Below, piece after piece: positions 16,201 to 28,200 of a stretch of DNA of 58,604 nt. The notes under the pieces were generated by a model, which saw only the letters and a program-made list of their open reading frames with translations, was not told the DNA's origin and did no database searches. The DNA is taken from assembly GCF_019977735.1 (NCBI RefSeq), contig NZ_AP025023.1:1-58604 (forward strand), read 5' to 3'. Positions within the stretch are counted from its first letter, which is position 1. Each line of letters starts with the position of its first letter. Source of the DNA: Calothrix sp. PCC 7716 (lineage in GTDB: Bacteria; Cyanobacteriota; Cyanobacteriia; Cyanobacteriales; Nostocaceae). The translations under genes and the position numbers were made by a program.

Positions 16201-19200
16201 GTAGGTGTGAGTTGGGTTGAGTACGTTGGTTGCAGTTGTACCATCACCGAAGTCCCATTCGATTGTATGGGTATCAAGGATACCTGGGTCAGTATAGGCG
16301 CCGTTGAAGGTTATTGTTTGCCCTTCATTAGCAGTGGAGTCAGTACCAGCATTGACTATAGGAGCAACGTTGTTGACCTTGACATTGAGGGTTTGTACTG
16401 ACGCGGCACCATCGGAGTCGGTAACAGTGAGGGTGACAGTATAGGCGCCATTGTCAGCAAAGATATGGCTGACATCTTTACCAGAAACTGGGTTAGAACC
16501 ATCGCCAAAGTTCCAGGTATAGGTGAGAGTGTCGTTTCCTGGGTCGGTTGCGGTGGCACTAAAGTTAGCTGTTGCCCCTTCGTTGACTGTGATATCGCCG
16601 TTGATGGTGTTGATAGTTGGGGCGATATTGTTAACAGTAACGGTAATCGTGTCGTTGCTTATACCTCCTGAATTATCAGTAATGGTGAGTTTAGCGGTAT
16701 AAGTGCCATTGTTGGCGTAAATGTGGGTTGGTGTGAGAGTACCGCTTGTGGTATTACCATCTCCAAAGTCCCAAGTAATGGTGTGGGTGTCTAATATACC
16801 AGGGTCGGTGAAGGCGCCGTTGAATGTTACGCTTTGTCCTTCAAAAACAGTTTGGTCACTGCCTGCATCAACGACTGGCGCCACGTTATTAACTGTGACT
16901 AAGAAGGTTTGGAAGCTGTTTACACCTTTGCTGTCGGTAACGGTGAGGGTTGCAGTGTAGGCGCCGTTATCTATATATATATGGTTGACTGTTTGACCTG
17001 TAACAATTTCACTACCATCACCAAAGTTCCAGATGTAGGTGAGGGTGTCACCTGGGTCAGTAGCACTAGCAGTAAAGCTGGTTTGTGTACCTTCGGTTGT
17101 GGTGGTATCACCTGTAATAGCCGTTATGGTTGGGGCAATATTATTTACCGTGATATTGACAGTTGCTTCGTTGGATGTTAATCCGTCTCCATCTTTAACT
17201 GTGTAGGTAAAGGTGTCAGTTCCAACAAATATGGTGTTGGGGGTATATGTAATTGTACCGTCTGGGTTGAGTATGATTGTACCGTTGGTTGGGTTGGTAC
17301 TGATTGCTAGGGTTGTGGGGTTAATGGTTGTTCCTATATCGTTGGCAATTGGGTTAATAATTACTGGTTTGGTTTGGTCGGTGCTTGCTGTGTCGTTATT
17401 CGCAACTGGTGCTATTAAGTCATTATTCAGTAGCATTACGTTGTCGAGGACAACTTTAGCATCTTTTGCTCCGAAACCGAGTAAATCAAAGTAGAGAGTT
17501 GCTGCTGTACCTGCTTGTACACCTGTTAGGTCAACTCTAAATGTAAGTGGTTGGCTGAGGGCGAGAGCGTTATTTTGGGTGGTGTTAACTAGCCTTACTT
17601 TGCTGCTGGTATAAGCTGTGCCGTCGTGTTGGATGTTGAGTAAGGAGTCAGTTTTGGTTAGTCCACTGACTGTATCGATGAGAGATTGTTTGGTTAGTGC
17701 GTTGAGTAATGCGACCTCGAATGCATCACCAGGCGCCTGTTGACTATCCTTACCTAATGTGGTGTTCTTGAGAGTGAATTGTAAGTATTTGGCACCTTCT
17801 GGAATAATAAACGATTGAGAGAAGTTGCTATTGAACGGCGAGTCTTCGGTAAGGACTGCTTCTTTATTTAAGATAGTAGCGGCACCACGGGTTGACCAAC
17901 CAAATTCGGGCTTACTTCTATCTGTTTCGTCGAAGTTACCGTTGGTAATTTCTGCAAGCAGTATTGAAGTTAATGGTGCTTTTAGTTGTGCTATACTGCT
18001 TGACGCAACCGTGGTATTACGGACGGCGTTAATCATTTGTAGGTTTAACCACGACGGTAGCTTACGCACACCTGGAGCAAGCGTATTGTTCATCAGGTCG
18101 TAGGCATGTACCTTCGAGTCGAGGTGGCTACCATCAGTCGTTAGGGTTGCTGTGAAGTCGGCACCGACGAATGTTCGTTTGCCGTTGATGGTTTGGACGT
18201 ACTTGTCGAAGCCTGGGTTGCCATTGATGATGCCTACCAAGTGTCCCATCTCGTGCAGGACGGTGGTTAGTAGGTCGTACTTGCCTGCTGCGGCGCCTGT
18301 GGTCGCGCGGAATGCTGTGTCGGTTAGGGTTTGGGAGAATTCGGTGTTGTCGAATGGGGTAGTATCGATGAACCAGCCTACGCCGTTAGCATCGTTGTCG
18401 ATGAGGAGAGTGCCGCCGTTCGGGCGCCCGTATTGATCGAATTTGGTGATTTGGGCTTCTGCTAGTTGTCCTGTGGGGAGGTCGGCGATTTGGAAGGTTA
18501 GGTCGAATGGGTTGGTGGAGTCGAAGAGAGTAGACCAAAGGGTAGGTGAGTTATCTTTGAATGTGTTGCTTGATGCTAAAGACAAATTATGGACATTGAA
18601 GAATTGTTGGAAAGGTATGCTGCTGGAGAAAGAAACTTTGCTTTTCGTGTCAATTGCAACAGAACTGGTTTGTTCTTGAGAAGTGTTGACCTGAGCGAAG
18701 CTGATCTTAGTGGTATCAACTTGGAAGGAGCCTTTTTGGAAGCCGCTAACTTGAGAAATACCAATCTCAGTGGGGCTAATCTTAAAGGAGTCAACATGTA
18801 TGGGAGTGATTTGACTGGAGCCATTTTTAATGGTGCTGATTTGAGTGGGGCTGAAGGAAGTGAGGCTAACTTCTGCGGTACTTTCTTTGTCAGAGCTAAC
18901 CTGAGCGGGGTTGAAATGAACCAATGTGCTTTTGATGGTGCTAATTTCAGCCACGCCAATCTCAGGGATGCTATCGTGAACGACTCCTTTTTTAACGGCG
19001 CTAATTTCAGCAATGCCGATTTGCGAAATGTCGAGGGCTTTTATAACATTTGTGAGGCTATTTTCAGTAATACTATCATGGAAGATGGAAGTATTTGGTA
19101 CGAAAGTATTGGATATTGAAGACCATGCAATGTTGCTGCCCGCATATATTTCGTTCTTTTGGGAACCCAAAAATTCGTCTGCCAAAAGAGGAACACCATC

Positions 19201-22200
19201 AGGCATATTTGTTGGTTCAAGTTTGTCTTCATTGTCTTTGATATCAGTTTGAGTTGCTGTAGGAAGATATGAGAAGAAATCATAGCCTGTTCTACTTTCG
19301 ATAAAATTTACAGATTTTATATACACGTAGTTGCCTGAAGAGTCTTTCTTTCTCCAATTCGACTCACTGTTTATATCATCATAAAGTTTAAGACCATCTG
19401 GATCTGGCAGAACTTCCGGCGCAGTATTTGGCATCCAAAAGCCAATAGCATATGCGTTATCTTTTGTGATTTGCTCTGGTTTTAAACCCGGTTGGTTAAC
19501 TACTAAAATTACTTGCCATAAAAATTCAGGTATCTTGATAGATGTTTGGTTAGAAAGAGGGTCAGTTCCTGCTGTTCCCTTCGCTGTAAGCTCAACATCT
19601 TTTACCCCATGAGTTCCTGCAACGACGAAAACCTCTTTGTTGCTTAATATTGGATTCTTTACATTGCCTGATAATATAAAACTTTTGACATAGCCTTCAA
19701 ATCCTACCCAAACTCCATTATTGCTAAGTCTCGTTTGTGGCACGATATTAGATAAATGATTAACAGCTATATTATCTTTCCAGTTTCTATCTCTATCTCC
19801 AGTAGGCACTAAATGCCCTAATGCATAATCTACTTTCTTGCCATTTTCAACAAAAGAAATATTTTTACCACTTTCATTTAGATAATCTTTCTTTTGAACT
19901 TGGTAAAACTCACTTGGGAGAGTTTTATCTACTTGATAATTGCGCTTATTGCTTAGAGAAAAACCACCATCAGCAGGCCATATCAAGTCTTTTGTAATTT
20001 GCCAACTAGCCCAATTAGCAGTATTAGTGACGCTGTTATATGACAGTGCATACTGCGGTCTTTCAATTAAAAAGTTATCTCTATAAGTATTTAAAACTTC
20101 TTTTGAATAACCATCTTTCGGGTCAGCATATCTTGCATTACTTGGATTACCAAACCTTAGATTAGTGCTTTGGAAGGCAATATTATCTATATAAAAAGTT
20201 TCACCATCATAGTCTAAAAGTTCAAAAATTGGTTTGATAATCTTACCTCTGAGCTTTTCTGGCACTTGAATATGGAATGTTTCAAAGCCACTAGGAGCAA
20301 AATCTAGTTGTCGAGAAACAACCTGATAATCATATGATAAAGGAGTTTGTTTATTTGTTAGTTCTAGTTCTTTAAGAAAAATTGTGTCCGTTACTTTGTT
20401 ATCAGGATTAGCTGTATCTTGTAGAGTTATCTTGAGTTTTCCTTGACTCTTACCGAGAGACTTAGGCGCAAAGAGGTCAAATCGGAAAACACCCCAACCA
20501 GGCTCTGGTTTTTGATTAGCTTCAAATGGGTCATTATTTTTAATACCATCAGAGCCTCCTAATTTCAAAACTTTATCTGAATTTATTCTTTCTTCGATAG
20601 TTAGAGCCGCATTCAAAAAGCGCTCTTCATTATTTACGGCATTTTCATCTTGTTCTGTGTCGTCAATAGGTTCTGACTCTTCAATAGGCTTAGGATTAGC
20701 TAAAGCAAGGACGGATTTCTTATCAACCAAATATTTTCTTAAGAGAGACGAACCACCATTATGGAAAGACCAACCAGCAACAGGAGCATTTTCATCATCT
20801 TTAGTACCAACATCAAAATTACCATTGAAAACAGTTGGAACAGCAAAATCACCCTCAGCAATATCCTCATCGGTATTATCAAACTTAACCGATACCCGCT
20901 TGCTCATATCCACAGTTGGACGCTTACCACCACCCAAAGCGGAGTAATACCAACCAGTACCAATGCCCTCAGTAGAACCAGAACCTTGTTTTGCACTACT
21001 GGAATACCACGGAGTTAGCGATACATTACTCTCATTTAAATTAAGTAATTTGCTGAGACTCTTCTCACCTAATTGGTCGTAAACAGGTAGCGCTGTTTGT
21101 GTATACCCATTATCAACATCAATAGTATACCCATTATCAACATCATCAATATTTAAATCGACTGTACCCGCATACCAAGAGAATACGTTTCCGTGTGGTC
21201 CTCCTCTACGGTTATCTTCGGTAAACCCAGTACGACCATCAAGTTTAATATTGACATCCGCACCCTCAATAAAGCGACCATTAGGAGTCCAAGTTGAACC
21301 ATTGGGGTTAGCTACAGTTTGGTAGTAATTATCAGCAAAGGTGACATTATCCCAAACTTGAACCGTTGGCTCCTCAAAATCTCTAAAGTCTTTTAATTTA
21401 AAACCAGCTAAATCAACCTTCAAACTTTCCTGATAGAAGTCGTGAGGGTCAATTGTTGTCATCTGCAAGTCGCGAACTTGCTTGCCATCTTTATCAACAA
21501 CAGCATTCCCCTCAGCATCAATTTTCCCACCCGCATAAGGGAAATAAGTTCCTAATCGCTGAATTATTTCGCTATTAACAACAGTTCCGCGACTAAAACC
21601 AATAAAGTGTAAGGGTGAGTCAAACAGCGCTCCATGTTTTCTAATCAAATCACCATTATCGTAATACAACCGAACCAAATTGCCCGACTCATCGCGTTCA
21701 CCAACGTCACCACCCAATGCCTGGTCTAATTGTACAATCGAAGCAAATATAGCATCGGCTGCTCCTTCTGTAAAACCACTATCTGGTTGAGTTGATTCGC
21801 CTTTTGTAGACCATTCAGGTAGCAACACTAATGCTTTATTTTGGTTGATATATTTGCTCTTAATATTGTTAGCCAATGTTGCCAGATAATTCGCATCCCC
21901 TGGATTGAGATTGCCTGTTAAGTCAGTAAGTATTCGTGACTCTTTATCTATAGGAATCCACAAACTCGTTGGTTTGTCGTAGCGCAGAATTAATCCTTTT
22001 TCCGAAGGCAAATCACCATTGGCAGAAGCAATATTGTCAGCTAAATCATAGAAGTTATTGGGAACACCTGTTTGCGTTGGGAACAGCGTGAAGCCATGAG
22101 TAAGCACAGTTACGCTGCTAAATGGGTTGGTACTAACAGGTATAATTGTGTTAAACTTGCCAAACTCAATTTCTGATTGTCCTGCTGTATTAATCGCTTG

Positions 22201-25200
22201 TACAGCCCAGTTATAATTTTGACCAGCAGTTAGCGTGCGTAAATCTGGTAAAGTAAAGCGAGTGATATTATTTTCAGGGTCATTGGTAGGTTGAGCAACG
22301 ACCGTAGTGCCATCGTGCCAGTACCAAGTATTAGTTTCTCGCTTCCAGGTAGCTGTAACAATTCGTCCTGGGTTGAAATCGTTGTAATCCTTCCAGGGTT
22401 CTGATAGCAGTTCCCGTTTTTGCTGCTGGCTTAACTCAGATAGGAATGATGAGTCGGATAAATCAACCACCTTATCCCAAGGTAATAATCCTTTGCCTTG
22501 GTCAAAAGTACTGACGAAGAGGTTAACTTCTTTAATTTGCTCGTCCGGAATTTGGAAATCCCAAGTAAAGGTAGGAGTTAAATCTCCCTCTTTAATACCA
22601 TTAGGACTCGTTAATTTCAGTACATCTGGAGGCGATACAGCCAAATTTCTAACAACACCAAAGTTTACAGGCGCCCGATTACTTCCCTCAAACACTCCAT
22701 AAGTAAATTGATTTTTTACCCGGTCTTCTTTGATAATTCCATAATCAGCAGCAACACTGATTTTCGGGTTAATATCATCAAGTGGTACAGTATCAAAGTC
22801 AAAGATGTTAGCCTGACGTTGATAACGAGGGTCAAAGAATTTAGAACCAATTGGTCTACCAAACTGGTCAATAATATAGTCAGTTGGGCGTTCCAAAGTT
22901 TTTATCATTTCCTCGACATCAAATACATATACACCACCACCTAGTGGGTAGGAAGCATATAAATATTTATCGTCATTGGAAAGTGCTAAATCGCTGGTTA
23001 AACCTAGAGGAATGGGTCGTGTTGCGGCAAACAACAGTGGATTATCGCTGAGTGGGTCTTTAATAATACCAATATTGCTACCTGCTTGGACTCCATCAAC
23101 ACTTTCAAAACCGTAACCAAAGTTACTGCCATTAAAACCAGCTACAAATCCATATTTTTTGTCTTTGGTGATAGTAACTGCTACACCTTCATTAACATCA
23201 AAGTAGTCATGAATGCTGCCAAGATTTAATTTGGCATAGCGTGTTTTAGCAGCAAAGAAAATTGAGGCTTCGTCGTTAGTTATTTCCAGAACCCCATAAC
23301 CTGTACCATCACTCTTACGATTGGTAAAGGTCATAAAACGCGGGTCAGGTGTAGCAGCTAATCCCTCAACTCCTCTGTCAGCATCAATTGTGGCAAATTG
23401 TTCGTGCCATCGATTCAGATTATTTTGGTAAGATTCAGGTTTATCTTTGGGGTCTATATTAATGACCGCAATCTTACTTTTTTCTGTACCAAACGCAGGC
23501 GCCGTTGCAAACAACCTACGACCATCACTGTTAATTGCTAGCTCGCGTAATCCACGAGGTGCATTGTTGATTTGGATGTTTTGGATTACTTGATGGTAAG
23601 TTTTTGAGGCTGGATTAATATCTAATACGTATATTAGTCCTAGGCGCCCATCAGCAATGTAAGCGTATTGGTTTTGCTTGTCAATTACAATTGAGCGCGG
23701 TGAGGCAGCAGTTGGTAAATTGATAGTGTCAATTTCTTCAGTTTCTGGATTTGTATCTATTGCTTGCAAGAACAATGGGTCAACCAGTGCAATGCGACCA
23801 GAATTTTCTAAAGTTACATAAGCACGGGCGCCGTCTGCGGTAAAAGCAATATCTCGTGGTCTATCTGCCACCCCATCAGCACCTACTGGGATACGCGCTA
23901 CCAATAAGTCTTTGCTGCTTTTTGCTTCAACTACTGCTTCTGGGTTTGTTCCTTGTAAAACAGCAACCTTATCACTCCAAGGTTGGGATGCCAAAACATA
24001 ACCATTATTAGCAGATAAGCGGATGGGGTTACTATCGTACTTAACTATTTGATAGCTATCAGCTTCAGTACCAATGCGTTCCTTCTGAGTTCGCGTTACT
24101 GAGATTTCGGCACTTCCCAAAGCTATTTTGTTTGAAGATTTGACTCGAACTTCAAACTGATTGTTACCCAAGTCTTTACCGGATAAAATTGTACCTTGAT
24201 AAATCTCGTTACCAACACGGAAATTAACAGCCAAATCCTCAAGTCTCGTGTTGCCAGCATTAGTTGTGTTATCTGGCAACACAAAATTGCTACCCGTTAA
24301 AACTAATACAGGTTCCTTTGTGTCATCCTCTTTGGTTTCAATTTTCAACTCTGCTTTCTGCAAAATAGGAGACGCTTGGGGGTCAGCTGTCTTTGGTGCG
24401 GGTAAGTTTAGCCTTGTTTCAAAGGTAGCTACCCCATCTGGGTTTAGTTGTACGTTGGCAGAAGTGACCACAGGTAGTCCAACCATTGGAACTTGTACAA
24501 TATCCACCTTCGAGATATCGTAGCTAACTTTAAAAGCAGGAATTGAGAAAAATAAATCTGGGTTTAGTAATTGTCCAAAAGCACTGTACGGTTTAATTAT
24601 CTCAAGGATTTTTTTCAGAACATCTGAATTAATTGATGATGCTTGAGAAAGCGCAACTCCCAGTTCAGCAAGATTCTGTGCTTTTTCGACATATCCTTTG
24701 ATTTTTTCTACTGTTTCTAAAGGAGTTTTAAGTAACTTAAGTACATCACCAATGTCCTTGAGAATTTTGACCTTGCTGTTAGAGAATGTTGCTAAAGCAA
24801 TACCGAATCCTATTTTTCCGAGGTCAATATCGGGTGCAGGTGGCGGAATAAGTATTCCGTAAAAGGCAGGTGGGAATTTATATTCGAGGCTTACTCTACC
24901 CCTAACTATGCTGCCATTACCAGCAGTTCCAGAGTAAATAACTGCATATTCGCCTGGTTTAGTAACACCTGGATATGGAGGTGAGGAAGTACGAATCATT
25001 CCATCCGCCGTGACTTTACCTGATTCTTCCAGCATCCACATTGGTTGCCAAGTTCCTGTTGCATCAGGCATTGAACCTTTACGCATGAAGTAAACTTCGG
25101 TGCCAACAGGTAAATTAGCAGGGGCAGGAATTGCAATTTGTGCGGGGATAAGGAGAGTATTGTCACCAAGATTTAAATCAAAACCACCTGCAAATTCAAA

Positions 25201-28200
25201 TCCACTCGGTAGCGGTAGCGATAAATCCTCTTTCTCATCTAAAACTGTAAAGTTAACTAAAGCATCTTCTGTCAATGCACCTTGAGCCAGCATGAGCAGC
25301 GAACGATGCTCACCATCCCCAACCTGAATAATTCCTCCACTAAAACCAAGCTTAGTTTCACCGTTAACAAGCGGAGTCGGCTTTTCTATACGCACGGGTA
25401 CTATTGCTTCTGCGGCGCCGTAAATAACAGTAACGTTTGCAATACCTTCATCCAACGCTGTAATTAGCCCATCCGAACCTACTTGCAATATATTTGGATT
25501 ATTGACAAAGTAGCGAGTACCCGCATCTTTAAACTTAAGGTCTGGTGATTCCTCAACTCCATATAAGCCAACCAACAATTGTCTTGTCATACCTTTTGCT
25601 AGCATGACGGCTTCTGGGTATAAATCCAGACCTTGTTCTTCTGCAATCGCAATATTTAACTCGGTTTGATTTATAGGCTGCAACTCACCCACTCGCAGCG
25701 CTGTAAATGCACTAATTCCATTACGTTTAGCACTAAGCACTGACACACCATCACTTAACCCAGTAACCACACCCATATTTGTTACAGACGCCACCGTAGA
25801 CTTATCAGAAGCAAACTGCAAATACGAGTAAGGTAAAATGACATCCTCTTGGTCTGCAAAATCCCCAATTACAACCAACTCGGTACTTCCACCCTTATCA
25901 AGACGCAACCCACGCTTCACAAAATCAAGATTAATCAGCGCTGCATTGCTAACATTAACATCGACCTTAACGGGCGCCGACGTACTATACCCATCATCCG
26001 CAACCAGCGTAAAGCTAGCGGCGCCAAAATAATCATCATTCGGCGTAAACAGTACCGACTTACCATCAGGAGTAAAGCTTGCATTACCATTTTCTGCACT
26101 AATAATACGGAAGAATACCGCATCTCCTTCTGGGTCAGTAGCTAATTTATTTAACGCAACTGTTGCATCTAAATCAACGTGGGTTAGTACGTTTGTTGGT
26201 TTTACAACAGGCGCCCGATTTGCAGTAAACCCATAATTACTACCAAGAATCTGCACATCGGCAGCATTTAATACACCATCACGGTTAAAGTCGTAGGCTT
26301 TATCATTGCTACCAAGACGTATTGCCGCATCTAACAAATCACTATCAACACCATCTACAGCACCATCGCGGTTAATATCCCCAGCAACAGTGAGTTGTAA
26401 GTTATACGCACTACCAGCAGCAACTTCAACCAAATTCAACCCTGCTTTATCAATAGCGTACAGTGCATAATTACCATTAGTAGCGACTGGCGCCAACCCA
26501 TTAAGTGCAGGCATTCTCAACACACCATTGCCCGATGCTTCCACACCCACGAGGACAATACCTGTAGCAGTGGAACTAATCTCACCATCTCTCAAGCTAA
26601 ACGTGTATCTATCATTACCTGCACCACTCGTTGTCTTACCGTTCCACTGTACTGCACCACCCAAATCACCCTTCACGGTAGACACTTGTGGTGTGGCGCC
26701 ATAACTAATTACACTTCCAGAAGTACCAGGATTACCACTTGCCAATGTCAACAACTCTTCAGTGTAACCATAACGACTAGCATTACCAGTAGATAGATTG
26801 CGCGCGGCAACTAAATTGCTACCTTCATATGTATAGCTAACCAAAGTTCCATCAGGCGCCGTTATTTGCTGTAATCTACCAGCAGCATCCTTAACAAATC
26901 GAATCGTCTCACCAGTCGAGGAGGTTATACCACTATCGCTGTAAACTAACCGAGTACCATTGGTTGCAACTTGCTCAACTACACCTTTATCAGTACTGAG
27001 ATAGTAAACATTACCACTACCATCAGTGAGTTTGTACTCATAACCATCGAACCTTCCACTCGCAGGATTATACGCAAACCCAGTCTTCAAATCGTAGAAG
27101 CTATTACCAGCAGCAGTTAGCTTCGCATCAACCGACTCTAATTTATAGCCAGCAGCGTCAGATACCCATGCTGGTGTGTAATATGTAGCACCTGGAATAG
27201 TTACTTTCTGTGGTGCAAACGTAAACCCAATTCTATTACCATCCGGCGCCGTCAAATACAACCTTGTACCGCTACGGAACGGACTGTATACACCTAAATT
27301 CTCACTACCAGTAGGTGTTACGTTCGTTTGGATATCAGCATCAATATTCGCCAAACTCCAACTATTACCAAACGTACCAGTTTCATCATTTAATAATGAG
27401 TTGTAGGTACGTATTATATTGACAGTGGCGCCACCAATTGTAGTAGTAAGGTCAGTTTCCTTGCGTATATAAGCATTCTTCGACGTATTTGATACTTCAA
27501 TATTTGAAGTAGTAGTGCTGGTACGACCACTAATATCAGTAGCACTCAACCGCAGTTGATAGAAACCATTTACATATCTACCAGGGTCAAATTGTGACAA
27601 TACCCCATCCCTTGATTGAGTACCGCGCGCGATTGTTGTAAATTCATTGCTATTAAATTCAGCTATTTGCAACACCCATTCATCAAGATTGGTATCAGTA
27701 ACAACCCCAGTAATATTAGTTGCACTTTGTACTTTACTGTTATCCAACCCAGCAGCAAAGCTAACTATTGGTGCAGCATCATCACTAACATCACGAATCT
27801 TAACAACCTTACTAGTGCTACTGGTTCGACCATCAGCATCAACAGCGATTGCCTCAACAACAACCTTACCTGGTGCAGTAGGTGTAAACTCAAACCTACC
27901 GAATGTATCGATTGGTACTACTTGACCAGCAACTTTGGCTGTTAGTGAGGTGATTGTTGCAAGTCCTGCTGCTTGTGTTTGTACAATTACTTTTTGTCCT
28001 GGTACAGCAGGGAAACTAGGTGTTAAATCTAACGTTACAGTTGGAGGTACTGGCGCCAATGCCACTCTAATTAAAGCATTTTGAGTTGCGGTTAAATCGC
28101 CATCAGATACCCTAAATGTGACAGTATAATTACCAACTTGTCCAGGGTTTGGTTGCCAGTTAAATTGTCCAGTTACAGCATCAAGTGTGGCGCCTTCTGG

